NCBI RefSeq assembly: GCF_002934265.1
Contig: NZ_PTIX01000004.1
Span: 310,001 to 374,000, forward strand
From: Actinokineospora auranticolor
GTDB taxonomy: Bacteria; Actinomycetota; Actinomycetes; Mycobacteriales; Pseudonocardiaceae
Length of the DNA stretch: 64,000 nucleotides
Reading direction: 5' to 3'
Shown: positions 1 through 9,163 of the stretch, piece by piece
Numbering within the stretch: the stretch's first letter is position 1
How the letters are laid out: each line of letters begins with the position of its first letter
Position numbers and translations under genes: made by a program
The notes under the pieces: generated by a model
What the model saw: only the letters and a program-made list of their open reading frames with translations
Databases searched by the model: none
What the model was told of the DNA's origin: nothing

Positions 1-2871
1 GCCTACTCGCGCTACCTGCGCCAGGCGGGCACCCCGTACTCGCAGGAGTACATCGAGGACGCCGTGCTCGCGCACACCGGCATCGCCACCGCGCTGGTCC
101 GGCTGTTCGAGGTCGGCTACGACCCGGCGCTGTCCGAGGAGACCCGGCACTCCCAGGCGGGCACCCGCATCGCCGAGATCTCCGAGCTGATCGACGGCGT
201 CACCAGCCTCGACGAGGACCGCATCCTCCGCAGCCTGCTCACCGTCATCCGGGCCACGCTGCGCACCAACTACTACGTGCGCGACGCGGACGGCGCGCTG
301 CGGCCGTACCTGGCGGTGAAGCTGGAGCCGCGCGCGGTGCCGGAGCTGCCCGAGCCGCGGCCGAAGTTCGAGATCTTCGTCTACTCGCCGCGCGTCGAGG
401 GCGTGCACCTGCGCTTCGGCGCGGTCGCCCGCGGCGGTCTGCGCTGGTCCGACCGCCGGGAGGACTTCCGCACCGAGGTGCTGGGCCTGGTGAAGGCGCA
501 GGCGGTGAAGAACGCGGTGATCGTGCCGGTCGGCGCGAAGGGCGGCTTCGTGGTCAAGCGCCCGCCCGCGCCCACCGGCGACCCGAGCCTGGACCGCGAG
601 GCGTTCCAGAACGAGGGCGTGGCCTGCTACCGGATGTTCATCTCCGGCCTGCTCGACCTCACCGACAACCTGGAGGCGGGCGAGGTCGTGCCCGCCCGCG
701 GCGTGGTCCGCTACGACGGCGACGACACGTACCTGGTGGTCGCCGCGGACAAGGGCACCGCGACGTTCTCCGACATCGCCAACGAGCTGGCCAAGAGCCG
801 CGGCTTCTGGCTCGGCGACGCGTTCGCCAGCGGCGGCTCGGTCGGCTACGACCACAAGGCCATGGGCATCACCGCCAAGGGCGCGTGGGAGAGCGTGAAG
901 CGCAACTTCCGCGAGCTGGGTGTCGACACCCAGACCGAGGCGTTCACCGTGGTCGGCGTCGGCGACATGTCCGGTGACGTGTTCGGCAACGGCATGCTGC
1001 TCTCCGAGCACATCCGGCTGGTGGCCGCCTTCGACCACCGGCACGTCTTCCTCGACCCCAACCCCAACGCGGCGGTCGGCTTCAACGAGCGCAAGCGGCT
1101 CTTCGAGCTGCCCCGCTCGTCCTGGGACGACTACGACCGCTCGCTGATCAGCGAGGGCGGCGGCGTCTTCCCGCGCACCCTCAAGGCCATCCCGGTCAGC
1201 GCGCAGGCCGCGCGCTCGCTGGGGCTGCCCGAGGACATCGGCAAGCTCTCGCCGCAGGAGCTGATGAAGGCGATCCTGCTGGCCGAGGTCGACCTGCTGT
1301 GGAACGGCGGCATCGGCACCTACGTCAAGGCGAGCACCGAGAGCCACGCGGACGTGGGCGACAAGGCCAACGACGCGCTCCGGGTGGACGGCTCGGCGCT
1401 GCGGGTGAAGGTGGTCGGCGAGGGCGGCAACCTGGGTCTGACCCAGCGCGGCCGGATCGAGTTCGCCCGACGCGGCGGCAAGGTCAACACCGACGCGCTG
1501 GACAACAGCGCGGGCGTCGACTGCTCCGACCACGAGGTCAACATCAAGATCCTGCTCGACCACCTGGTCCGCGAGGGCGAGCTGGCGTCGAAGCAGCGCG
1601 ACGAGCTGCTCGCGGAGATGACCGACCAGGTCGGCCACCTGGTGCTGGCCGACAACTACCGGCAGAACGCGGTGCTCGGCGTCAGCCGCGCGCACGCCAA
1701 GCCGATGGCGTCCGTGCACGCCCGCCTGGTCGACGCGCTGGAGCGGGAGGACGGCTTCGACCGGCGGCTGGAGGCGCTGCCGTCGCGCGAGCAGTTCAAG
1801 GCCATGGAGAAGGCGGGCGACGGGCTGTCCTCGCCGGAGCTGGCCACGCTGCTCGCGCACGTCAAGCTCGCCCTCAAGGAGGACGTGCTGGCCAGCGAGC
1901 TGCCCGACCAGGACGTGTTCGCCCGCAGGTTGCCGGAGTACTTCCCGACCCAGCTGCGCGAGCGGTTCGGCCCGGCCATCGGCGCGCACCCGCTGCGCAG
2001 GCAGATCACCACGACCCTGCTGGTCAACGAGGTCGTCGACGGCGGCGGCATCTCCTACGCGTTCCGCCTGGCGGAGGAGATCAGCTCCAGCACCACCGAC
2101 GCGGTCCGCGCGTTCGCCGTGGCGACCAGGGTCTACGACCTGCCCGCGATCTGGCGGGAGGTCGACGCGCTGGACAACGTGGTGCCGACCGAGCTCGCCG
2201 ACTCGATGGTGCTGGAGACCCGCAGGCTGCTCGACCGGGCGTCGCGGTGGCTGCTGTCCAACCGGCCGCAGCCGCTGGCGGTCGGCGCGGAGATCACCCG
2301 GTTCCACCGGGTGGTCAGCGAGCTGGCGCCGCAGGTCGGCGACCTGCTGCGCGGCCGGGCCGCCGACGAGGCCGCCGCGGACGCCGAGCGGATGGCGTCG
2401 GCGGGGGTGCCGGGGCCGCTGGCCAAGCGCATCTCGGGCCTGCTCGACGCGTACAGCCTGCTCGACATCACCGAGATCGCCGAGCTGGCCGAGCGGGACG
2501 CGGGCGGGCTGGAGACCGAGCGCAGCCCGCTGGAGGCCGCGCAGCTGTACTTCGCGCTGTCGGACCACCTCGGCATCGACGAGATGCTGACCTCGATCAG
2601 CGCGCTGGAGCGCGGCAACCGCTGGCACGCCCTGGCCCGGCTGGCCCTGCGCGACGACCTGTACGGGTCGCTGCGCGCGATCACCCTGGACGTGCTGCGG
2701 CAGAGCGACCCGGGGGAGCGGCCGGAGGACAAGATCTCCGGGTGGGAGCGCACGAACACCTCCCGGCTGGCCCGGGCCCGCGCGGCCCTGGAGGAGATCC
2801 AGGCCTCCGGCAGGCTCGACCTGGCGACCCTGTCGGTGGCCGTCCGGCAGGTCCGCAGCGTGGTCCGCTAG
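1..2871 (+). CDS. gdh: NAD-glutamate dehydrogenase, large (GDH180-type), C-terminal part
   Basis: Catalyses NAD-dependent oxidative deamination of glutamate to 2-oxoglutarate in the cytoplasm, linking nitrogen and carbon metabolism. The reading frame is open from base 1, so the 5' part lies outside the window; 956 residues are visible, against about 1,600 for complete actinobacterial large GDHs. The dehydrogenase core is visible: a Gly/Lys segment around residue 180 (GAKGGFVVK), the nucleotide-binding stretch near 240-260 ([15 protein letters not shown]) and [17 protein letters not shown] near 315. A helical C-terminal domain follows. It is first in a plus-strand run with the thioesterase and Rv2474c-like gene, the same order as Rv2476c-Rv2475c-Rv2474c. 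The large form is usually controlled allosterically; nothing in the window shows its promoter. Confidence 0.95.
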   Translation, partial: AYSRYLRQAGTPYSQEYIEDAVLAHTGIATALVRLFEVGYDPALSEETRHSQAGTRIAEISELIDGVTSLDEDRILRSLLTVIRATLRTNYYVRDADGALRPYLAVKLEPRAVPELPEPRPKFEIFVYSPRVEGVHLRFGAVARGGLRWSDRREDFRTEVLGLVKAQAVKNAVIVPVGAKGGFVVKRPPAPTGDPSLDREAFQNEGVACYRMFISGLLDLTDNLEAGEVVPARGVVRYDGDDTYLVVAADKGTATFSDIANELAKSRGFWLGDAFASGGSVGYDHKAMGITAKGAWESVKRNFRELGVDTQTEAFTVVGVGDMSGDVFGNGMLLSEHIRLVAAFDHRHVFLDPNPNAAVGFNERKRLFELPRSSWDDYDRSLISEGGGVFPRTLKAIPVSAQAARSLGLPEDIGKLSPQELMKAILLAEVDLLWNGGIGTYVKASTESHADVGDKANDALRVDGSALRVKVVGEGGNLGLTQRGRIEFARRGGKVNTDALDNSAGVDCSDHEVNIKILLDHLVREGELASKQRDELLAEMTDQVGHLVLADNYRQNAVLGVSRAHAKPMASVHARLVDALEREDGFDRRLEALPSREQFKAMEKAGDGLSSPELATLLAHVKLALKEDVLASELPDQDVFARRLPEYFPTQLRERFGPAIGAHPLRRQITTTLLVNEVVDGGGISYAFRLAEEISSSTTDAVRAFAVATRVYDLPAIWREVDALDNVVPTELADSMVLETRRLLDRASRWLLSNRPQPLAVGAEITRFHRVVSELAPQVGDLLRGRAADEAAADAERMASAGVPGPLAKRISGLLDAYSLLDITEIAELAERDAGGLETERSPLEAAQLYFALSDHLGIDEMLTSISALERGNRWHALARLALRDDLYGSLRAITLDVLRQSDPGERPEDKISGWERTNTSRLARARAALEEIQASGRLDLATLSVAVRQVRSVVR

Positions 2872-2997
2872 CCGGTGGAGATCGGTTAGCAGCACGTCTC
2901 CCACGGGGCGGCGGGGGACACCCGCCGCCCCGCGGCGTACCGGGGATAAGGTCGTCGTACGGCGTTTCGCCGGGACTTCACGGCTGGGAGGCAGCAG

Positions 2998-3429
2998 TTG
3001 GGTGTGTTCGTCGCCGAGGTGCGGCCGCGGTGGTCCGATATGGACCTCTTCGGCCACGTCAACCACGCCAACACGGTGACCCTGCTGGAAGAGGCCCGGG
3101 TCGACCTGCTCTTCCGCGAGGCCGCCCTGCGCGGCGCGGACGACCTGGCCAGGGGTGTGGTGGTGGCCAAGCTGGCCGTCGACTACAAGGCGCCCCTGTT
3201 CGCCAACGGCGGCGCCTTACGGATCGAGATGTCGGTCCGGGAGATCCGGGCCGCCTACTTCGTCATCGACTACTCGGTCCGCAGCGGCCCTTCGGAGTCC
3301 GATCCGGTGGCGGTGACCGCGTCGACCACGCTGGCCCCGTACGACCTGGCCAGCGGCAAGCCCCGGCGCATCACCGACTCCGAACGCGACTTCCTGGCCG
3401 CCTGGCACAGCGGGGGCAACGGTGCCTAG
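2998..3429 (+). CDS. Acyl-CoA thioesterase, 4HBT (hotdog) family, Rv2475c-like
   Basis: A 143-residue single hotdog-fold protein. The N-terminal motif SDMDLFGHVNHAN (13-25) carries the Asp and the GHVNH turn typical of 4-hydroxybenzoyl-CoA thioesterase-type enzymes that hydrolyse acyl-CoA. The start chosen is TTG, preceded by a GGGAGG-type ribosome site (around 2986-2991). The stop overlaps the start of the next gene by eight bases, which suggests translational coupling. The same order behind gdh is found in mycobacteria. Family membership is well supported; the natural acyl substrate cannot be read from sequence. Confidence 0.88.
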   Translation: MGVFVAEVRPRWSDMDLFGHVNHANTVTLLEEARVDLLFREAALRGADDLARGVVVAKLAVDYKAPLFANGGALRIEMSVREIRAAYFVIDYSVRSGPSESDPVAVTASTTLAPYDLASGKPRRITDSERDFLAAWHSGGNGA

Positions 3430-4054
3430 CCTGAGCTTCGCCGACCCGGCCGACCGCGACGACCTCGGCGCCTTCGTGGCCCGCGCGGTCCGCCTCGACC
3501 AGCAGGCCGTGGTGCGCCTGCGGGCCAGGGACGAGGGCCTGGTCGACGCCTGGGTCGCGACCCCCTTCGACGTCCTGGCCACCCGCACCGCCCGCGGCGA
3601 GATCACCCCGTCGGACACGACCGTCTCCGGCACCGAGCTCCTCACCGCCTTGGCCGTGGTCCGCGGCGCCGAGCTGGACCCGGGCCCGTCCCGCGACCTG
3701 CTCTGGCGCTCGGCGCTGCCGCCCACCCGCCACTGGCAGGTCGTGGACCACCTGCCTGCCAAGGCCGTGGCGGAGCTGGCGGACAAGGGGATCGCGGTCG
3801 CGCGGGAGAACACCGGCCCCCAGGGCACCCCGCCCGCGTCGCTGCTGGACCAGACGGTGCTGACGGTGACCGGCGACGGCCTGGAGATCAAGGTCCCGCT
3901 GCGGTGCCTGTTCGCCCTCTCGGGCATGGGCTTCCTCACCGACTCCGACGACGACCACATCCGCGTCACCGCCACGGACTCCTGGCTCCGCCTGGACGCC
4001 CGCTACGGCGCGGTGGTCCGCCGCCGCCACGCCCTGCTGCCGCTGCTGGTCTGA
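3422..4054 (+). CDS. Conserved actinobacterial protein, Rv2474c-like, function unknown
   Basis: A 210-residue soluble protein with GTG start overlapping the thioesterase stop by eight bases, so both are probably one transcript with gdh. There is no signal peptide or membrane segment. I recognise it only by position and general look as the counterpart of M. tuberculosis Rv2474c. Its C-terminal third (LRCLFALSGMGFLTD) is the most conserved-looking part. No catalytic motif is evident and no function is assigned. Its TGA stop lies inside a hairpin shared with the convergent alpha-glucosidase gene. Confidence 0.8.
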   Translation: MPSLSFADPADRDDLGAFVARAVRLDQQAVVRLRARDEGLVDAWVATPFDVLATRTARGEITPSDTTVSGTELLTALAVVRGAELDPGPSRDLLWRSALPPTRHWQVVDHLPAKAVAELADKGIAVARENTGPQGTPPASLLDQTVLTVTGDGLEIKVPLRCLFALSGMGFLTDSDDDHIRVTATDSWLRLDARYGAVVRRRHALLPLLV

Positions 4055-4077
4055 CCGCGAACCCCCGGTCAGACCAG
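4046..4077. terminator. Bidirectional hairpin containing both convergent stop codons
   Basis: A perfect 12-bp inverted repeat (arms 4046-4057 and 4066-4077, loop of eight) sits exactly at the junction of the plus-strand Rv2474c-like gene and the minus-strand alpha-glucosidase. The TGA of the first gene (4052-4054) is in the left arm and the stop of the second (4069-4071) is in the right arm. There is no T-run, as is usual for actinobacterial terminators. Confidence 0.6.
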
Positions 4078-5670
4078 CCAGACGGCGGTCTCCGGGGGCA
4101 GCTCGTCGCCCGCCATCGGTCCCGAGGACAACAAGATCTCACCGGGGGGCAACGGAACCGGCGCGTCGGACGTATTCAACGCACAGATGAGCCCTCCGCC
4201 CTTGCGCCGGTACGCGAAGCAGCCGGGGGGAGCGCCGTACCACTCCAGTTCGGTGCCGCCGAAGCCCGCGTGGGTCTTGCGCAGTTCCAACGCCGCCCGG
4301 TACAGCGACAGCATCGAGTCGGGGTCCTCCAACTGGGCCTCGACCGTGAGCGCCGCCCACTCCGGCGGCACCGGCAGCCACGGCGCCCCGGTCGAGAACC
4401 CGAACGGCGGCTCGGAACCCTCCCAGGGCAAGGGGATCCGCGCCCCGTCGCGGCCCCGGTCCACGTGACCGGAGCGCTCCCACAGCGGATCCCGCAAAGC
4501 CCAGTCCGGCAGTTCGACGTCCGGCAGGCCGAGTTCCTCGCCGTTGTATAGGTACACCACGCCCGGCAGCGCCAACTGCACCAGCGCCATCGCGCGGGCC
4601 CGCCGGATCCCGCGCGCGCCGCCGCCGTAGCGGGTCACGTGCCGGGTGACGTCGTGGTTGGACAGCGTCCACGTGGCCGGTGCGCCGGACCGGGCCACCG
4701 CCGCGAGCGAGTGGTCGATGGCCCGGCGGACCGCGTCGGCGTCGAAGTCGGTGTGCGTCAGGGCGAAGTTGAAGGCCAGGTGCAGCTCGTCCGGCCGGAC
4801 GTACCCGGCGAACTGCTCGTCGGTCTCGACCCAGACCTCGCCGACGGCCATCGTGCCCGGGTACTCGTCGGCGACCTTGCGGATCAGCCGGTGCACCTCG
4901 TGCGTGGCCTCGTTGTCGAACCGGGGGTCCAGCGGTCCGTGCGTCGCGGAGCGGTCCGCCGACAGCAGGTGTTCGGGCATGTCCGGCAACCCGGCCGGTT
5001 TGCCCATCGCGTCCGCGACGTCCACGCGGAAGCCGTCCACGCCGCGGTCGAGCCAGAAGCGCAGCGTCCGCACCAGGTCCGCGCGCACCTCGGACTCGTC
5101 GAAGTTCAGGTCCGGCTGCTGCGGGGTGAACAGGTGCAGGTACCACTGGCCGTCCGGCACCCGGGTCCACGCCGGACCGCCGAACACGCTGATCCAGTTG
5201 TTGGGGGGTAAGGCTCCCCGGCCGTCGCGGAAGACGTAGCGGTTGCGCTCGCGGCTGCCCGGCGGCGCGGCCACGGCCTCCTGGAACCACGGGTGCCGGT
5301 CGCTGGTGTGGTTGGGCACCACGTCGATGGTGACCTTGATGCCGTGGTCGTGCGCCTCGGCCACCAGCCGGTCGAAGGCTTCCAGGTCACCGAAGAGCGG
5401 GTCGACCTCGCGGGCGTCGGCCACGTCGTAGCCGTGGTCGACCATCGGGGAGCGGAAGAACGGGGTGAGCCACAGCGCGTCGACCCCCAGCAGCTCCAGG
5501 TAGCCGAGGCGGGAGCGGATGCCCTCCAGGTCACCGACGCCGTCGCCGTTCGAGTCGGCGAAGGAGCGGACGTAGACCTGGTAGAACACCGCGCGCTGCC
5601 ACCACGGCGGGACCGGGGAGCCGGTCGGGTCGGACTCGGCGGTTCGTCGCACGGTGAACCATCCTGCCAT
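4069..5670 (-). CDS. aglA: Alpha-glucosidase / oligo-1,6-glucosidase, GH13
   Basis: A cytoplasmic GH13 hydrolase that releases glucose from alpha-linked oligosaccharides. From the ATG at 5670 it is 533 residues, the usual size. The four GH13 regions are all present: DVVPNH near 115-121, GFRVD with nucleophile Asp217, GEVWVE with acid/base Glu278, and SNHD with Asp340. An in-frame TTG 24 bases upstream (5694) would add eight residues and is less likely. It lies 49 bases downstream of glbO on the same strand, the neighbour it also has in mycobacteria (Rv2471-Rv2470). Alternative specificities in this subfamily include trehalose-6-phosphate hydrolase and sucrose isomerase; glucosidase is the best fit. 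Confidence 0.92.
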   Translation of the reverse strand: MAGWFTVRRTAESDPTGSPVPPWWQRAVFYQVYVRSFADSNGDGVGDLEGIRSRLGYLELLGVDALWLTPFFRSPMVDHGYDVADAREVDPLFGDLEAFDRLVAEAHDHGIKVTIDVVPNHTSDRHPWFQEAVAAPPGSRERNRYVFRDGRGALPPNNWISVFGGPAWTRVPDGQWYLHLFTPQQPDLNFDESEVRADLVRTLRFWLDRGVDGFRVDVADAMGKPAGLPDMPEHLLSADRSATHGPLDPRFDNEATHEVHRLIRKVADEYPGTMAVGEVWVETDEQFAGYVRPDELHLAFNFALTHTDFDADAVRRAIDHSLAAVARSGAPATWTLSNHDVTRHVTRYGGGARGIRRARAMALVQLALPGVVYLYNGEELGLPDVELPDWALRDPLWERSGHVDRGRDGARIPLPWEGSEPPFGFSTGAPWLPVPPEWAALTVEAQLEDPDSMLSLYRAALELRKTHAGFGGTELEWYGAPPGCFAYRRKGGGLICALNTSDAPVPLPPGEILLSSGPMAGDELPPETAVWLV

Positions 5671-5719
5671 CGCGGGGCGCGCGGACGGCCCCAACCGCCG
5701 GACTGTGACCTTGGACCGG

Positions 5720-6118
5720 TCAGCCCCAGCTGTTGAGCAGGCTGTTGGCGGCCATTTCCAGGTACTGCCACAGCCGCTCCCGGTGCGGCTCGGACAGCCC
5801 GGCCTCGTCCACCGCGATCCGCATGCACCGCAGCCACGCGTCGCGCTGGAGCGGGCCGACGGTGAACGGCTGGTGCCGCATCCGCAGCCGCGGGTGCCCG
5901 CGCCGGTCGGAGTAGGTGTGCGGGCCGCCCCAGTACTGCATCAGGAACAGCCGCAGCCGCTCCTCGGCCGGGCCGAGGTCCTCCTCCGGGTACATCGGCC
6001 GCAGGATCTCGTCGGCGGCCACCTCGGCGTAGAACCGGGCCACGATGCGGCGGAATGTCTCCTCGCCGCCGACGGCCTGGTAGAAGTTCTCGATCTCGGG
6101 ATCGCTCGGGGTGCCCAC
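5720..6118 (-). CDS. glbO: Truncated haemoglobin, group II (trHbO)
   Basis: A 132-residue 2-over-2 globin. Visible hallmarks are [20 protein letters not shown] in the B-E region, [10 protein letters not shown], the proximal His in RMRHQPF, and the group-II Trp at G8 in RDAWLRCMR. In mycobacteria trHbO binds oxygen tightly and associates with membranes and respiration. The start is taken as GTG at 6118 because GGGGGAGGA lies seven bases before it; an upstream GTG at 6136 would place that ribosome site inside the gene. It follows mscS by 24 bases and precedes aglA, so the three are probably co-transcribed. Confidence 0.93.
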   Translation of the reverse strand: MGTPSDPEIENFYQAVGGEETFRRIVARFYAEVAADEILRPMYPEEDLGPAEERLRLFLMQYWGGPHTYSDRRGHPRLRMRHQPFTVGPLQRDAWLRCMRIAVDEAGLSEPHRERLWQYLEMAANSLLNSWG

Positions 6119-6142
6119 GCGCCCATCCTCCCCCACGCGGCG

Positions 6143-7162
6143 CTACGCGGGCGGCGTCGGGGGGAACAGCCGACCCATCGGCGGCTGGATCCCCGCCTCC
6201 TCGATCGCGCCCATCGCCCGCGCCCGCAGCGCCCGCTGCACGGCCCACTGCCTGCCCGGCCGGACCTTGACGGTCATCCGGATGGTGATGCTCTCCGGCG
6301 TCACCTTCTCCACGCCGAGCACCTCCGGCGGCTCGATGACGTCCGCCGACATCTGCTCCTCCGCCACCGCGTCGCCGATGACCTTGGCGAGCAGGTCGGT
6401 GACCGCGTCCACGTCCGCGCCGTAGCCGACCGGCAGGTCGACCACCGCGACCGCGAAGCCCTGGCTGGAGTTGCCGACCCGGAGGATCTCGCCGTTGCGC
6501 ACGTACCACACGGTGCCGTTGACGTCACGCAGCGTGGTCACCCGCAGTCCGACCGCCTCGATCGTGCCGCTGGCCTCGCCGACGTCCACCACGTCACCGA
6601 CGCCGTACTGGTCCTCCAGCATCATGAAGATCCCGGACAGGAAGTCCTTGACCAGGTTCTGCGCGCCGAACCCGAGCGCGACGCCGACGATGCCCGCCGA
6701 GGCGATGATCGGGCCCAGCTGCACCCCCAGCTCGCCGAGCGCGAGGATGAACGCCAGCCCGTAGACCAGGAACGTCACCACGGACTTGAGCACCGAGCCG
6801 ATGGTCCTGGCCCGCTGCGCGCGCCGCTCCGAGACCACCAGCGAGCCCAGCGCCTGCGGTGCCCGCTCCTTGAGCGGCCGCAGCAGCGCGGGCGTCTTGC
6901 CGTTGCCCGAGGTCAGCTTGTCGATGAGCCTGCGCACGGCCAGCCGGATCAGGAACGCCACCACGAAGATCAGCAGGATCTTCAGCGGCTTGGCCACCAG
7001 CCAGCCCGCGGAGGCCGCCAGCCACTCGTTCCCGGTCAGCCGCCACACCTCGGCGCACCACGAGCCGTCCTCGGTGATGCACTTCGGCGGCGCCGTGATG
7101 AACGGGAGGTCGGCGCGGAGGAACCCGGTCGGGAGTAGCGCGGGGATCAGCTCGGGAGTCAT
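6143..7162 (-). CDS. Small-conductance mechanosensitive channel, MscS family
   Basis: A 339-residue inner-membrane channel expected to open under membrane tension and release solutes on osmotic downshift. Three hydrophobic helices are visible: about 55-75, 115-135 and the pore-lining TM3 around 140-165 (IIASAGIVGVALGFGAQNLV), which is the signature of the family. The beta domain follows (GDVVDVGEASGTIEAVGLRVTTLR) and then the alpha/beta cytoplasmic domain. The start is the ATG at 7162, with a TATCGT hexamer nine bases upstream suggesting a leaderless or short-leader transcript. First gene of the mscS-glbO-aglA group. Confidence 0.9.
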   Translation of the reverse strand: MTPELIPALLPTGFLRADLPFITAPPKCITEDGSWCAEVWRLTGNEWLAASAGWLVAKPLKILLIFVVAFLIRLAVRRLIDKLTSGNGKTPALLRPLKERAPQALGSLVVSERRAQRARTIGSVLKSVVTFLVYGLAFILALGELGVQLGPIIASAGIVGVALGFGAQNLVKDFLSGIFMMLEDQYGVGDVVDVGEASGTIEAVGLRVTTLRDVNGTVWYVRNGEILRVGNSSQGFAVAVVDLPVGYGADVDAVTDLLAKVIGDAVAEEQMSADVIEPPEVLGVEKVTPESITIRMTVKVRPGRQWAVQRALRARAMGAIEEAGIQPPMGRLFPPTPPA

Positions 7163-7339
7163 CGAGCGCGACGATAGCCGGGTGGCGTGAACGCCCCGAA
7201 CCGGGCGCCCCCGGCGGCTGCGCGCCGCGGGTGGGTTCACCGTGATTTAGCTGGGCGATCCGGGACACGTCACATAACACACGTGCGTTCCGGGTCGGGT
7301 TTGTGGTCGACTTAGGCCAGCACCGGTGGAGGTGGTCGA

Positions 7340-8035
7340 GTGCCAGACCGACAACCGACCCGCTCCGGCGCGCCCTCGGGGCACGCGCCGGGGCCGAAGC
7401 TTTGCCCGGACCCGGGTCACCCGGGTCCCGCGCTCACGCGCGCCAGGGCCGCCCCGAGCGCTGTCGTGGCCGTCCCGACCGGTCCGCCGGTCGTGGCCGT
7501 CCCCGCGCCGGTCCCCTCGTGGGGCAGGCGCCGGGTGCTGCTGCTCAACACGACCTTCGAGCCGCTGACCGCGCTGTCGCTGCGCCGTGCCGTCGTGCTG
7601 GTGGTCTGCGGCAAGGCCGAGGTCGTGCACGGTGACCCGGCGGGTCTGGTCGTGCACTCCGCGACGTCGAACGTGGTGGTCCCCTCGGTGATCCGGCTCA
7701 GCAGCTACGTCCGCGTGCCCTACCGCGGGCGGGTGCCGCTGACCAGGGCCGGGCTGATGCACCGCGACCGGTACCGCTGCGCCTACTGCGGTGGCCGCGC
7801 GGAGACGATAGACCACGTGGTCCCGCGCAGCCGCGGGGGTCAGCACACGTGGCAGAACTGCGTCGCCTGCTGCGCCAAGTGCAACCACCGCAAGGCGGAC
7901 AAGATGCTCGCCGAGCTGGGCTGGCGCCTGCGCGTGGTCCCCAACGCCCCGCGCGGCGCGCACTGGCGGCTGCTGGCCGGTGTCGTGGACACCGATCCGC
8001 TGTGGCTGCCCTACCTGGGCGAACCCGCCGCCTAG
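7340..8035 (+). CDS. HNH endonuclease family protein, Rv2469c-like
   Basis: The core begins near residue 64 with RRVLLLNTTFEPLTALSLRR, the conserved opening of this actinobacterial HNH family. The HNH domain follows at about 145-195: DRYRCAYCGGRAETIDHVVPRSRG and NCVACCAKCNHRKAD, with two CxxC zinc-binding pairs and the DH catalytic dyad. The protein probably cuts or nicks DNA; the target is unknown. The first 60 residues are Pro/Ala-rich and include DNA resembling the repeats of the neighbouring gene, so a start further downstream (a GTG around 7468) is possible. Convergent with the GTRVT-repeat gene, sharing one CTAG for both stops. Confidence 0.85.
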   Translation: MPDRQPTRSGAPSGHAPGPKLCPDPGHPGPALTRARAAPSAVVAVPTGPPVVAVPAPVPSWGRRRVLLLNTTFEPLTALSLRRAVVLVVCGKAEVVHGDPAGLVVHSATSNVVVPSVIRLSSYVRVPYRGRVPLTRAGLMHRDRYRCAYCGGRAETIDHVVPRSRGGQHTWQNCVACCAKCNHRKADKMLAELGWRLRVVPNAPRGAHWRLLAGVVDTDPLWLPYLGEPAA

Positions 8036-8553
8036 GCGGCCGTGACGCGGGTGCCCGCGGTGACCCTGGTGCCGCGGGTCACCCGGGTGCCGCGCGTGAC
8101 GCGCGTGCCCCGGTCGACCAGCGAGGTGACCCGGGTACCGCACTCCAGCAGCGCCGTGACCCGGGTACCCCGGGTGACGCGCGTCCCCGCTTCGAGCCGC
8201 GAGGTCACGCGGGTGCCCCGGGTGACGCGCGTACCCCGGGTGACGCGGGTGCCGCACTCCAGCAGCGAGGTGACGCGGGTACCGCGGGTCACCCTGGTTC
8301 CCCTGGTGACCCGGGTGCCGCTCTCCGGCAGGAACGTCACCCGCGTGCCGCTCTCGAGCAGTGCGGTCACCCGGGTGCCCCGGTCCTGGGACGTGACCCT
8401 GGTGCCGCGGGTCACTCTCGTGCCACGCTCGGCGGCGGTGACCCGGGTTCCCCGGGTCGCGCGAGTACCCATCAGCATTCGGCCACCCTGTTGCGTCTTG
8501 TCAGCCATCTGGGTGATGATCTTGTCCGCGTGGCGGGAAGCGATGGTGTACAT
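8032..8553 (-). CDS. GTRVT-repeat protein, function unknown
   Basis: A 173-residue protein: a 29-residue head (MYTIASRHADKIITQMADKT then QQGGRMLM) followed to the last residue by 19 copies of Gly-Thr-Arg-Val-Thr (one is GTRAT). Copies are separated by a single Arg or Ala, or by short spacers such as AAER, SQDR, ALLES, FLPES, SLLEC, SRLEA and SLVDR. AGGAGG lies seven bases before the ATG, a strong ribosome site that decides the start. Arg is encoded as CGG, CGC and AGG in different copies, so the peptide is conserved where the DNA is not; this supports this strand over the antisense frame. The repeat is strongly basic and could form a beta-solenoid or bind nucleic acid. I do not recognise a family. 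Confidence 0.72.
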   Translation of the reverse strand: MYTIASRHADKIITQMADKTQQGGRMLMGTRATRGTRVTAAERGTRVTRGTRVTSQDRGTRVTALLESGTRVTFLPESGTRVTRGTRVTRGTRVTSLLECGTRVTRGTRVTRGTRVTSRLEAGTRVTRGTRVTALLECGTRVTSLVDRGTRVTRGTRVTRGTRVTAGTRVTAA

Positions 8554-8902
8554 GGAGTGGCCTCCTGAGGGCGGTTGCGCGTCTGGAGAGCGGAAGGTCG
8601 TCTTCGCAAGGGCCGTACAGGTGAAAGCTATGGCGCAGATCGGTAACGGACAAGACGTCCGGCCCTCCCAAGGGCTGCAACCTGCTGGTTTGGGGCCGTT
8701 CGCCCCTTGTCGATAGGCAGAAAGCGCTACCCCCGAGGACGGCACTCGGCGCAGCAGCCTTACCAGGAGAGCACCAACCACTCACGCGGTGCGACCACCG
8801 GGTTGCCCACCCGGAGCGGTGTTCACACCCCGGGGTCACCGGGGTAGGTCCCAGCCGGAGGTCTCGCGGCCGGTCACGCGCCTGTCGGCTACCGTATCCG
8901 CT
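8554..8902. other. Divergent intergenic region (349 bp) between GTRVT-repeat and ctaJ-like genes
   Basis: No convincing gene. The left end holds the AGGAGG ribosome site of the minus-strand repeat gene. The right end holds a TACCGT hexamer (8890-8895) eight bases before the GTG of the CtaJ-like gene. The middle is less GC-biased than the surroundings (around 8640-8730) and probably carries both promoters. Reading frames crossing it lack ribosome sites. Confidence 0.5.
8890..8895 (+). promoter_or_regulatory. -10-like hexamer TACCGT, leaderless start
   Basis: TACCGT matches the actinobacterial TANNNT -10 pattern and ends eight bases before the GTG at 8903. No purine-rich ribosome site lies between, so the mRNA probably begins at the start codon. 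Confidence 0.45.
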
Positions 8903-9163
8903 GTGACGCTCGTCGAGACCCTTCTCGTCTTCGCGGCGATCCCGCTGGCCATCTACGGCGTGATCGCCCTGTTGACGCTGCGCGAGAAGTTCGCCAAGGC
9001 CCCGCGCTACCGCCCCGGCCAGGAGTGGGAGCACGAGCCCGTGTGGTGGACCGCCAACCCCGCCGGGCTCGGTGCGGCGCACGCCGCCCACCACACCCCG
9101 CACAACGACGCCCCGGCCCAGCCGGTGCGCACCGCGAAGGGAGGTGCTCGTGGTGGCTGGTGA
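8903..9163 (+). CDS. ctaJ: CtaJ-like small membrane subunit of aa3-type cytochrome oxidase
   Basis: An 86-residue protein with one N-terminal membrane helix (residues 5-25, VETLLVFAAIPLAIYGVIAL) and a cytoplasmic tail containing RYRPGQEWEHEPVWWTANPAG. This layout and motif match the small protein encoded near pepN in mycobacteria, identified as accessory subunit CtaJ of the bcc-aa3 supercomplex. The assignment rests on my recall of that family. The start is a GTG with a -10-like hexamer eight bases upstream. The end overlaps the next gene by 14 bases, so both are likely translated together. Confidence 0.65.
   Translation: MTLVETLLVFAAIPLAIYGVIALLTLREKFAKAPRYRPGQEWEHEPVWWTANPAGLGAAHAAHHTPHNDAPAQPVRTAKGGARGGW

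Noticed and set aside
1299-3434. Plus-strand frame of 711 codons overlapping gdh and the thioesterase
   Set aside because: Arg/Gly/Ala-rich shadow of the true frame; it crosses the gdh stop and has no ribosome site.
8042-8716. Plus-strand frame rich in TRVPRVTRVP, antisense to the GTRVT-repeat gene
   Set aside because: No ribosome site, and third-base and Arg-codon variation conserve the minus-strand peptide, not this one.
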